From an uncultured Alistipes sp. (lineage in GTDB: Bacteria; Bacteroidota; Bacteroidia; Bacteroidales; Rikenellaceae): 64,000 nucleotides of DNA. Location: the NCBI GenBank assembly GCA_910584485.1, contig CAJUAV010000006.1, positions 1-64,000 on the forward strand, given 5' to 3'. Under the pieces are notes generated by a model. The model ran no database searches, was not told the origin of the DNA, and worked only from the letters and a program-made list of their open reading frames with translations. A program made the translations under genes and the position numbers. Below are positions 56,630 to 64,000 of this stretch, piece after piece. Each line of letters begins with the position of its first letter. Positions within the stretch are counted from its first letter, which is position 1.

Positions 56630-58567
56630 CTACTCCTCGCCGCGGCTGTCGATGAGCTTCACCTTCTCGATCGCGGCCTGCAACTGCTCGCGGGCCCGTT
56701 CGATCTTGGCGCGCACATCGGCGACGAGCGCTTCGGCGTTCTTCGAGCGGGCGAAGAACCCGATGTTGTTCTCCAGCAGGCCGATCTCCTGTTCGAGCTG
56801 GCGGACGCGGTTGCAGAGGCGTTCGCGCTCGCTCGTGAGGCGGCGGTCGCCGCTGTTTTTCAGCGTCGAGAGCTTCTCGCGGAAGCGGCCCATCGAGCGG
56901 TCGCGCTCCGCGCCGCGCAGCAGGTCGAAGAGGCGGTCGAGCGCCGCCTTGTAACGCTTCTGGATCGCCTCTTTGCGGCGGATGGGCACGAAGCCGATCT
57001 CGCCCCAGCGGCGCTGGAACTCGCGGATCGTATCGATGCCCCCCTCGGCGGGGTCGGCCGCCTCCATCTGCTCGAGCAGAGCCGTCTTCAGCGCGAGGTT
57101 CTGCGCGTAGGCGTCGTCGACCGAGGCGAAGTGGGCCGCCTTGCGCTCGAAGAAGCGGTCGCAGGCGGAGCGGAAACGCTTCCACACGGCATCCGCATGG
57201 CGGCGCGACACGGGGCCCGCCTGCTTCCATTCGGCCTGAAGGGCGATCAGCTCGTCGGTCGTCTGCTTCCACTCCTCGCTCTCGGCCAGCGCCTCGGCGC
57301 GCTCGCAGAGCGCGTTCTTGCGCAGCAGGTTCTGCTCCATTTCGCCCTTCATGTCGGCGAAATAGGCGCGCTTGAGTTCGAAGAAGCGGTTGCAGGCGGC
57401 GCGGAAACGCTCGTAGATGCGGTTGTTGTCCTTCTTGGGGGCGAATCCGATCGCCTTCCAGCTCTTCTGGATCTCCAGCAGGCGGTCGTTCGCCCGCGTC
57501 CACTCCTTGCGCGTGGCGGGTGCTGCCGTGGCGAGCGCTTCGGCCGCCTCGCACAGGGCGCTCTTCAGCTCCAGGTTCTTCAGCTGCTCCGCCTTGAGGG
57601 CTTCGAAATGCTCCTGGTGCAGCTTGTTGATGCGGCTCGACGCCGCCTTGAAGCGCTCCCAGAGGCTCTCGCGGTATTCGTTGGCCACGGGACCCGTCTC
57701 GCGCCAGGCGTCGTGCAGCTTCTGGAGCTTGCGGAAGGCCTCGACGATCAATTTCTCGTCGGAGAGCGCCTCGGCCTGCTCGCAGAGGGCGACCTTGCGC
57801 TCGTGGTTCTTCTTCAGGTCGAGGTCGCGCAGCTCCTTGTTGATCTTGATGAAATCGTAGAAATTTTCGACGTGGAGGTTGTAGGTCTCCCACAGGTCCT
57901 TTACGGCGGCCTGCGGCACGGGGCCCGTCTCCTTCCAGCGCTGTTGCAGCTCGCGGAAGCGGGTGAAGGTATGGTTCAGCGTCTCGTCCGATCCGACGAG
58001 CGCCTTGAGCTCTTCGATGACGGCCGTCTTGATCTGCAGGTTGGCCTCCTTCTTGGCGTCGAGGTCGGCGATGAAGGCGTCGCGACGGCGGCGGTATTCG
58101 CGGAACAGCTCCTTCAGACGCGTTTCGGCCTCGTCGGTCGGTGCCGCGAACGACTCCTCCGCGTTCCCCGCCTCGATCCAGGCGCGGCGGGCCGTTTCGA
58201 CCTCCGTGCGGCGGATGCGGTAGAAGGCGACCTTCAGGGCGTCGACCGTGCGGCGCAGGGCGGGAACGGGCCGCTCCTCGATCTCGCGGGCGAAGCGGTC
58301 GAGCAGCTCCTCTTTCGACAGGCCGTCGAAGGCATCCTCGGCGGGCGTCTCTTCGGCAGCGGCCTCCTCGGCCGTCTCCTCGCCCAGCTCGAGCCCCGCA
58401 TCGGCGGCGGCCAGCGCGGCCTCCTCCTCGACGAAATCGACCTCGGTCGTCTTCTCCTCCGCGGCGGCTCCGTCGGTTGCGGCGGTCGCTGCGGTCTGCG
58501 TATCTTCGGCCCCCTGCGGACCGACTTGCTCTTCCAGAGCAGAAAGGGTGGTGTTTTCGGTAGCCAT
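56630..58567 (-). CDS. DUF349-repeat protein
   Basis: A 645-residue cytoplasmic, almost entirely helical protein. After an acidic, Ala/Glu-rich low-complexity N-terminus (about 1-75) come several DUF349 repeats of about 70 residues, each with a core like LQQRWKETGPVP, LHDAWRETGPV, IQKSWKAIGFAP, LQAEWKQAGPVSR and FQRRWGEIGFVP. A coiled coil ends the protein (VRQLEQEIGLLENNIGFFA). DUF349 proteins are conserved in Bacteroidota and of unknown function. Start chosen at 58567 behind the box at 58616-58623; a longer frame to 58660 would begin upstream of the promoter. Confidence 0.92.
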   Translation of the reverse strand: MATENTTLSALEEQVGPQGAEDTQTAATAATDGAAAEEKTTEVDFVEEEAALAAADAGLELGEETAEEAAAEETPAEDAFDGLSKEELLDRFAREIEERPVPALRRTVDALKVAFYRIRRTEVETARRAWIEAGNAEESFAAPTDEAETRLKELFREYRRRRDAFIADLDAKKEANLQIKTAVIEELKALVGSDETLNHTFTRFRELQQRWKETGPVPQAAVKDLWETYNLHVENFYDFIKINKELRDLDLKKNHERKVALCEQAEALSDEKLIVEAFRKLQKLHDAWRETGPVANEYRESLWERFKAASSRINKLHQEHFEALKAEQLKNLELKSALCEAAEALATAAPATRKEWTRANDRLLEIQKSWKAIGFAPKKDNNRIYERFRAACNRFFELKRAYFADMKGEMEQNLLRKNALCERAEALAESEEWKQTTDELIALQAEWKQAGPVSRRHADAVWKRFRSACDRFFERKAAHFASVDDAYAQNLALKTALLEQMEAADPAEGGIDTIREFQRRWGEIGFVPIRRKEAIQKRYKAALDRLFDLLRGAERDRSMGRFREKLSTLKNSGDRRLTSERERLCNRVRQLEQEIGLLENNIGFFARSKNAEALVADVRAKIERAREQLQAAIEKVKLIDSRGEE

Positions 58568-58615
58568 CACAACGTTGTTTTTTGCGTGCCCCGCACACAA
58601 GGCACATAATTCTTG

Positions 58616-58623
58616 CAAATATA
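58616..58623 (-). promoter_or_regulatory. -7 promoter box TATATTTG for the DUF349 gene
   Basis: Full minus-strand match to TAnnTTTG, about 48 bp before the start codon. Confidence 0.7.
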
Positions 58624-58667
58624 GCGTTTTTTCCACGGACGAAACAAGGTTTTCGGCCAAAATTTGC

Positions 58668-58675
58668 TATCTTCG
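58668..58675 (+). promoter_or_regulatory. -7 promoter-like box TATCTTCG for the response-regulator gene
   Basis: One mismatch to TATCTTTG, preceded by TTTTCGGCC; 56 bp before the ATG. Confidence 0.5.
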
Positions 58676-58731
58676 CCCTATCGTTTTCCCGCGACGACGG
58701 TCCCGGCCGCCGCCGCCCCATCCGACGCACC

Positions 58732-59397
58732 ATGAGCCATCGCATCCTGCTGGTCGACGACGAGGTCGACATCCTCGAATTCGTCCGCTACAACCTCGTG
58801 CGCGAGGGCTACGAGGTCCGCACGGCGCAGAACGGCGCCGAGGCCCTCCGCATCGCCGCCGAGTATCGTCCGCACCTCATTCTGCTCGACCGTCTGATGC
58901 CCGTCATGGACGGCGAGCGGACCTGCCGCGCCATCCGCCGCGATCCCGCGCTGAAGGAGACGCTCATCATCTTTCTCTCGGCGCTGGGCGAGGAGGAGCA
59001 GCAGCTCACGGGCTTCGACGCGGGGGCCGACGACTACCTGACCAAGCCCATTGCGATGAAGCTGCTCGTGAGCCGCATCCGGGCCGTGCTCAAGCGCATC
59101 GACGCCGAGCCTGCCGAAGCCGACGCGGCGGCGGTGACGATCGACGCGGCGGGGCATGCCGTGCTGCGCGACGGCGAGCGGATCACGCTGCCGCGCAAGG
59201 AGTTCGCGCTGCTCGAACTGCTGGCCGCCCGCCCCGGGGAGCTCGTCCCGCGCGAGGAGATCTACACCGCCGTCTGGGGGCGCGAGGTGGTCGTGGGCGA
59301 CCGCACGATCGACGTTCACATCCGCCGCCTGCGCCAGAAGATCGGCGAGCGCCATATCCGCACCGTCAAGGGGGTCGGATACGTCTTCGAACCTTAA
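58732..59397 (+). CDS. OmpR/PhoB-type response regulator
   Basis: A 221-residue two-component regulator. The receiver domain (1-120) has the acidic pair DD at 9-10, phospho-acceptor D53 in LLDRLMPVMDG, the Thr/Ser switch position and K105 in DYLTKP. The C-terminal winged-helix Trans_reg_C domain (about 130-221) has LPRKEFALLELLA, SRPGELV-type turn and the recognition helix with RTIDVHIRRLRQKIG. No histidine kinase gene is adjacent within the window. It is followed after 12 bp by an esterase gene, so both are probably on one transcript. Confidence 0.94.
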   Translation: MSHRILLVDDEVDILEFVRYNLVREGYEVRTAQNGAEALRIAAEYRPHLILLDRLMPVMDGERTCRAIRRDPALKETLIIFLSALGEEEQQLTGFDAGADDYLTKPIAMKLLVSRIRAVLKRIDAEPAEADAAAVTIDAAGHAVLRDGERITLPRKEFALLELLAARPGELVPREEIYTAVWGREVVVGDRTIDVHIRRLRQKIGERHIRTVKGVGYVFEP

Positions 59398-59409
59398 CAA
59401 ACCGCTTTT

Positions 59410-60708
59410 ATGTTCCGCCTGCTGCTGCTTTCCCTGCTTTTCCTCGTGTCGCCCCTCGCGGCGCAGATCAAGAAGGCTCCGCGCCCCTACGTCGAGTTCG
59501 CGGTGCTGGCCGACCGCGACGACTGTCGCTACCGCGCGGGCGAAGAACCCTCGCTGGAGGTGATCGCCAAGGCGGGCGGCAACGCCCTCGACGGGGTTGA
59601 AATCGCCTTCGAGGCGGGCGACGACCGCATGGCCCCCGACCTGCGGGGCAAAAGCTGTTTCCGCCACGGACGGGCGACCGTTCCCGTCGGGCGGCTCGAC
59701 CGCCCCGGCTTCCGTTACTGCACGATCCGCTTCGAGGTGGAGGGCGAGGGATACGCGCAGACTGTCAAGACGGGTTTCGACGTCGACCGCATCCTGCCGA
59801 CGACTCCCGAACCCTTCGATTTCGACCGTTTCTGGCGCCGCACGCTCGCCGAGGCGCGCCGCACGCCCCTCGACGTGACGATCACCCCCGCTCCCGAACG
59901 CTCGACCGAGCGCGTCGAGACCTCCGAGGTGCGCATCCCCGTCTTCGGCGACGGGTCGTACATCCGCGGCTGGCTCTCGGTGCCGCGCGGCGGAGGGCGC
60001 CACCCCGTGCTGCTCGTGCCGCCCGGGGCGGGCGTGAAGCGCATTCCGCCCGCCACCGACTACGCCGAGCAGGGGTTCGTCGCGCTGGCGATCGAGATCC
60101 ACGACCTGCCGATGGAGCCGGCCGACTCGCTCCTGCGGCAGGCGCAGCAGCGGATCGGCGACTACGCCTACACGGGGATCGAGGCGCGCGAAAGCTACTA
60201 TTACCGACGCGTTTACGCGGGGTGTGCGCGGGCGATCGATTTTCTGATGATGCTCCCCGCATTCGACGGCGAACACGTCGGCGTCACGGGCGGCAGCCAG
60301 GGCGGCGCCCTGGCGATCGTCACGGCGGCGCTCCACGAAAAGGTGGGCTTCGTGGCCGCCTTCTATCCCGCCCTCTGCGACGTCGGGGGCTACCTGCACG
60401 GCCGTGCGGGCGGCTGGCCGCGGATGTTCGCCGACGAGGCGGCACAGCCCGGCATCGACCGCCGCGCCGCGATGCGGACGATGGGCTACTACGACGTCGT
60501 GAATTTCGCCCGCCGCATCCGCTGCCCGGGCTTCTACTCCTACGGCTTCAACGACGATACCTGTCCGCCCACCTCGGTGGCGGCCGCCCTGAACCGCATC
60601 GCGGCGCCGAAAACCGTCGTCACGACCCCTGCGTCGTACCATTGGCGCTTCCCCGAGACGAACCGCCGCGCCACGGCGTGGATGAGGCGGCAGGCGGGGC
60701 TCGAATAA
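59410..60708 (+). CDS. Secreted acetyl-xylan-esterase-like alpha/beta hydrolase
   Basis: A 432-residue exported hydrolase: signal peptide MFRLLLLSLLFLVSPLAAQ, a beta-rich N-terminal domain (about 30-145), then an AXE1/CE7-type alpha/beta-hydrolase. TTPEPFDFDRFWRRTLAEAR is the typical linker helix, VPPGAGVKR the oxyanion region, and VTGGSQGGALAIV carries the nucleophile Ser. The catalytic Asp lies near FNDDTCPP and His in ASYHWRFPE. CE7 enzymes remove acetyl groups from xylo-oligosaccharides or cephalosporins. It probably acts on plant or host glycans, in the periplasm or outside. Confidence 0.88.
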   Translation: MFRLLLLSLLFLVSPLAAQIKKAPRPYVEFAVLADRDDCRYRAGEEPSLEVIAKAGGNALDGVEIAFEAGDDRMAPDLRGKSCFRHGRATVPVGRLDRPGFRYCTIRFEVEGEGYAQTVKTGFDVDRILPTTPEPFDFDRFWRRTLAEARRTPLDVTITPAPERSTERVETSEVRIPVFGDGSYIRGWLSVPRGGGRHPVLLVPPGAGVKRIPPATDYAEQGFVALAIEIHDLPMEPADSLLRQAQQRIGDYAYTGIEARESYYYRRVYAGCARAIDFLMMLPAFDGEHVGVTGGSQGGALAIVTAALHEKVGFVAAFYPALCDVGGYLHGRAGGWPRMFADEAAQPGIDRRAAMRTMGYYDVVNFARRIRCPGFYSYGFNDDTCPPTSVAAALNRIAAPKTVVTTPASYHWRFPETNRRATAWMRRQAGLE

Positions 60709-60960
60709 CCGGCGGCGGGGCGTGCCGAGCGTTGCGGGATGGGCTCTTTGAGGCGGGGTTCCTGCGGGGCTTCGGGGGCGTGTGTCGCGGCGGGTGTTCC
60801 GCGGAGGCTTTTGCGGCGTGTGTTGCGGCCGGTGTTCCGCGGGGCCTTTTGCAGCGGGTGCCGCGGTGGGGGCCGTCTGTCCGCCGCCTGCGGGGCGGCT
60901 TCGGCCGCGCCGATCGGATCCGCGCTCCGTGCGGGGCGGACGATCCTGCCCCTCGGACAA
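60709..60960 (+). repeat. GC-rich gap with a 38-bp tandem repeat
   Basis: Downstream of the esterase gene. Two tandem 38-bp copies occupy 60780-60817 and 60818-60855 (both begin GTGTGT and contain GGTGTTCCGCGG), with decayed copies on each side. No gene recognised. Confidence 0.7.
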
Positions 60961-60961
60961 G

Positions 60962-61008
60962 AAAAGCGCTTTCGCAGCCGAAAAAAGTCGGCGCGGCGGC
61001 GCTTTTTT
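60962..61008 (+). terminator. Intrinsic terminator upstream of the PFOR gene
   Basis: Arms AAAAGCGC / GCGCTTTT with an inner GCCGA/TCGGC stem and a T-run, 250 bp after the esterase stop and just before the PFOR promoter. Confidence 0.78.
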
Positions 61009-61021
61009 ACGGGATTATCGC

Positions 61022-61029
61022 TATCTTTG
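61022..61029 (+). promoter_or_regulatory. -7 promoter box TATCTTTG for the PFOR gene
   Basis: Perfect TATCTTTG, giving a leader of about 65 nt to the ATG at 61099. Confidence 0.72.
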
Positions 61030-61098
61030 TGACGCCGTACGCCGTGCGGCACCGGAAAACTCGAAACACAAACAATATCATTCTCAAAACCAAAACAA

Positions 61099-64000
61099 AT
61101 GGCAGAAAAGAAATTTATCACTTGTGATGGTAACTATGCAGCGGCTCACGTGGCTTACATGTTCTCGGAGGTCGCCGCCATCTATCCCATCACCCCCTCT
61201 TCGACCATGGCCGAGTACGTGGACGAATGGGCTGCGCAGGGTCGCAAGAACATCTTCGGTGAGACCGTCAAGGTGGTCGAAATGCAGTCGGAGGCGGGTG
61301 CCGCAGGCGCCGTGCACGGCTCGTTGCAGTCGGGTGCCCTCACCTCGACCTTCACCGCTTCGCAGGGTCTGCTGCTGATGATCCCCAACATGTACAAGAT
61401 CGCCGGCGAGCTGCTCCCGGGCGTCTTCCACGTTTCGGCCCGCGCACTCGCCTCGCACGCGCTGTCGATCTTCGGCGACCACCAGGACGTGATGGCCGCC
61501 CGCCAGACCGGCTTCGCCATGCTGGCCACCTCGTCCGTTCAGGAGGTGATGGATCTGGCCGGCGTCGCCCACATCGTCGCCCTGAAGGCCCGCATACCTT
61601 TCCTGCACTTCTTCGACGGCTTCCGCACCTCGCACGAGATCCAGAAGATCGAGCTCATCGACGAGGCGCGCCTGACGGCCATGTTCGACCGCGAGGCCCT
61701 GAAGCGCTTCCGCGCCGAAGCCCTCAACCCCGAGCACCCCGTTACGCGCGGTACGGCCCAGAACCCCGACATCTATTTCCAGGCTCGCGAGGCCTGCAAC
61801 AAGTTCTACGACGCCGTGCCCGACATGGTGGCCGAGACGATGGCGCAGATCTCCGACATCACGGGCCGCGAGTACAAGCCCTTCGTCTACTACGGCGATC
61901 CCGAGGCCGAGGAGATCATCGTGGCCATGGGCTCCGTCACGGAGACGATCAAGGAGACGATCGACTACCTGCGCACGCAGGGCAAGAAGGTCGGTCTGAT
62001 TACCGTACACCTCTACCGTCCCTTCTCGGAAAAATATTTCTTCAACGTCGTGCCCGCTTCGGTCAAGCGCGTCTGCGTCCTCGACCGCACGAAGGAGCCC
62101 GGCGCCGACGGCGAACCGCTCTACCTCGACGTACGCTCGATGTTCTACGGCAAGGAGCTCCAGCCGATGATCATCGGCGGCCGCTACGGCCTCTCGTCGA
62201 AGGATACGACGCCCGCCCAGATGCTGGCCGTCTTCGAGAACCTCGCCGCCGCACAGCCCAAGGATCACTTCACGGTGGGCATCGTCGACGACGTGACGAA
62301 CCTTTCGCTCCCCGTCGGCGAGGAGATCTCGATGGCCAAGCCCGGCACGTTCGAGGCCCTCTTCTTCGGTCTGGGCGCCGACGGTACGGTGGGTGCCAAC
62401 AAGAACTCGATCAAGATCATCGGCGGTTCGACGAACAAGTACTGCCAGGCCTATTTCTCGTACGACTCGAAGAAATCGGGCGGCTACACCTCGTCGCACC
62501 TGCGCTTCGGCGACCTGCCGATCACCTCGCCCTACCTGGTGACGACGCCCGACTTCGTGGCCTGCCACGTGCCGTCGTACGTCGACAAGTACGACGTGCT
62601 GAAGGGTCTGAAGGCGGGCGGTTCGTTCCTGCTCAACTCGACGCACGACGCCGAGACGACCTGCCGCACGCTGCCCGACCACATGAAGGTCTACCTGGCC
62701 AAGAACAAGATCAATTTCTACATCATCAACGCGACGAAGATCGCCGCCGAGCTCGGTCTGGGCTCGCGCACGAACACGATCATGCAGTCGGCCTTCTTCA
62801 AGATCGCCGCCGTGATTCCGTTCGAGAAGGCCGTCGAGGAGATGAAGCACGCCATCCTGAAGTCCTACGGCAAGAAGGGCGAGGATATCGTGAACATGAA
62901 CTACGCGGCCGTCGACGCCGGCGGCAACGCCGTCGTGAAGGTCGAGGTGCCCGCCGAGTGGGCTTCGATCGAGGTCAAGGAGGCTGCCGCAGCCGTCGAC
63001 AGCAACCGCCCCGCCTTCGTACAGAAGATCGTCGACCCGATCAACGCCCTGAAGGGCGACCAGCTGCCCGTCTCGACCTTCGCAGGCCGTGAGGACGGCA
63101 CCTGGGAGAACGGCACGGCCGCCTGGGAGAAGCGCGGCATCGCCGTGAACGTTCCCGAGTGGAAGATCGAGAACTGTATCCAGTGCAACCAGTGCGCCTA
63201 CGTCTGCCCCCACGCCGCCATCCGTCCCTTCCTCGCCACGGAGGAGGAGGCCGCCGCTTCGGGCATGGAGTGGAAGCAGGGTCTGGGCGAGACGAAGGCC
63301 TACAAGTTCCGCATCCAGGTGTCGCCGCTCGACTGTACGGGCTGCAACAACTGCGCGGACATCTGCCCCGCCAAGGAGAAGGCGCTCGTCATGAAGCCGC
63401 TCGAGTCGCAGCTGGCACAGGTCGCCAACTGGGAGTACGCCACGACGAAGGTCGGCTACAAGGAGGTCGTCGACAAGACCAAGAGCGTCAAGAACCTCCA
63501 GTTCGCACAGCCGCTCTTCGAGTTCTCGGGTGCCTGCGCCGGTTGCGGCGAGACGCCCTACATCAAGGCCATCACGCAGCTCTTCGGCGACAAGATGATG
63601 GTCGCCAACGCTACGGGCTGTACCTCGATCTACTCGGGTTCGGCACCCTCGACGCCCTACTGCACCAACGCGAAGGGTCAGGGTCCCGCCTGGGCCAACT
63701 CGCTCTTCGAGGACAACGCCGAGTACGGTCTGGGTATGCACGTCGGCATCGAGAAGCTGCGCGACCGCGTACAGGGCTACATGGAGGAGGCGATCGCTTC
63801 GTGCGACAAGTGCTCCGAGGAGCTGAAGGCCGCCATGAAGAACTGGATCGAGGGTCGCTACTCGTCGGCCAAGTCGGCCGAGGCTACGGCCGCCCTGCTC
63901 CCGCTGCTCGAGAGCTGCGGCTGCGACTACTGCCAGAAGATCCTCGCCATGAAGGATTGGCTCGTCAAGAAATCGCAGTGGATCATCGGCGGTGACGGCT
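61099..64000 (+). CDS. nifJ: Pyruvate:ferredoxin (flavodoxin) oxidoreductase (3' end missing)
   Basis: Homodimeric iron-sulfur enzyme that oxidises pyruvate to acetyl-CoA and reduces ferredoxin, central to anaerobic metabolism. 967 residues are visible; the family has about 1,180, so the C-terminus lies beyond the window. Domain I: GNYAAAHVAYMFSEVAAIYPITPSSTMAE with TPP-pyrimidine Glu. CoA-binding and core domains follow (GGRYGLSSKDTTPAQ). The two-cluster ferredoxin domain has CIQCNQCAYVCP (from about 694) and CTGCNNCADICP (from about 750), and the third-cluster/TPP region begins FSGACAGCGETPY. The start is fixed by MAEKKFITCDGN behind the promoter. Confidence 0.95.
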   Translation, partial: MAEKKFITCDGNYAAAHVAYMFSEVAAIYPITPSSTMAEYVDEWAAQGRKNIFGETVKVVEMQSEAGAAGAVHGSLQSGALTSTFTASQGLLLMIPNMYKIAGELLPGVFHVSARALASHALSIFGDHQDVMAARQTGFAMLATSSVQEVMDLAGVAHIVALKARIPFLHFFDGFRTSHEIQKIELIDEARLTAMFDREALKRFRAEALNPEHPVTRGTAQNPDIYFQAREACNKFYDAVPDMVAETMAQISDITGREYKPFVYYGDPEAEEIIVAMGSVTETIKETIDYLRTQGKKVGLITVHLYRPFSEKYFFNVVPASVKRVCVLDRTKEPGADGEPLYLDVRSMFYGKELQPMIIGGRYGLSSKDTTPAQMLAVFENLAAAQPKDHFTVGIVDDVTNLSLPVGEEISMAKPGTFEALFFGLGADGTVGANKNSIKIIGGSTNKYCQAYFSYDSKKSGGYTSSHLRFGDLPITSPYLVTTPDFVACHVPSYVDKYDVLKGLKAGGSFLLNSTHDAETTCRTLPDHMKVYLAKNKINFYIINATKIAAELGLGSRTNTIMQSAFFKIAAVIPFEKAVEEMKHAILKSYGKKGEDIVNMNYAAVDAGGNAVVKVEVPAEWASIEVKEAAAAVDSNRPAFVQKIVDPINALKGDQLPVSTFAGREDGTWENGTAAWEKRGIAVNVPEWKIENCIQCNQCAYVCPHAAIRPFLATEEEAAASGMEWKQGLGETKAYKFRIQVSPLDCTGCNNCADICPAKEKALVMKPLESQLAQVANWEYATTKVGYKEVVDKTKSVKNLQFAQPLFEFSGACAGCGETPYIKAITQLFGDKMMVANATGCTSIYSGSAPSTPYCTNAKGQGPAWANSLFEDNAEYGLGMHVGIEKLRDRVQGYMEEAIASCDKCSEELKAAMKNWIEGRYSSAKSAEATAALLPLLESCGCDYCQKILAMKDWLVKKSQWIIGGDG

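Overview
The window is chromosomal DNA of a GC-rich member of the Bacteroidales, most like Alistipes or a close relative in the Rikenellaceae. The evidence is the many TAnnTTTG -7 promoter boxes (usually TATCTTTG or TATATTTG), the near absence of Shine-Dalgarno sites, typical Bacteroidota proteins (DUF349, DUF3822, S46 dipeptidyl-peptidase, WG-repeat, SIMPL, paired M16 peptidases, FtsE-like ATPase without FtsX beside it), and a tmRNA whose tag ends YALAA. The genus is inferred from protein character and base composition, not from a search. No phage, insertion sequence, integrase, CRISPR array or rRNA operon was found; almost everything is core housekeeping.

Layout. 1-6.3 kb: partial LTA-synthase-type sulfatase, upp and hflX (-), a TonB protein (-), rlmN (+). 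6.4-10.7 kb: divergent dusB (-) and argS (+), an OmpA-like secreted protein and a small conserved protein. 11.3-19.7 kb: one minus-strand cell-shape operon mreB-mreC-mreD-mrdA-rodA ending in a calcium-type P-ATPase. 20.2-28.1 kb: nitronate monooxygenase (-), yebC (+), two overlapping M16 peptidase genes (+), and a large AsmA-like protein (-). 28.7-33.9 kb: tmRNA, an FtsE-like ABC ATPase, gyrB and udk (+). 34.0-39.9 kb: minus-strand genome-maintenance group of RecD-like helicase, uracil-DNA-glycosylase-like protein and mutS, then a WG-repeat protein. 39.9-42.2 kb: membrane protein, DUF3822 protein and rsmD (+), then convergent tRNA-Asp and tRNA-Leu. 42.4-48.5 kb: FAH hydrolase-maf-DPP11 and MBL hydrolase-trmD-lpxB operons (-). 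48.6-52.2 kb: lipoprotein, RumA-type rRNA methyltransferase and SIMPL protein (+). 52.7-58.6 kb: pyrG-yidC and a DUF349 protein (-). 58.7-64 kb: response regulator plus esterase (+), then the 5' part of pyruvate:ferredoxin oxidoreductase (+).

The least ordinary material lies between the genes. (1) A dispersed family of GC-rich intergenic arrays is built from short hairpin modules in a recurring order. The stems differ between copies, but both arms change together, which suggests selection or a mutational process acting on the fold. (2) A second, AT-richer family is a cassette of about 70-76 bp that carries the TTTGC...TATCTTTG promoter. It is repeated in tandem in front of gyrB and the RumA gene, and found once or twice in front of the AsmA-like and FtsE-like genes. 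Usually only the copy nearest the gene keeps a perfect -7 box. (3) The tmRNA gene sits between inverted copies of both families, including an exact 45-bp inverted repeat. (4) A hierarchical G-rich minisatellite separates the SIMPL gene from yidC. I do not recognise these as described elements; their function is unknown.
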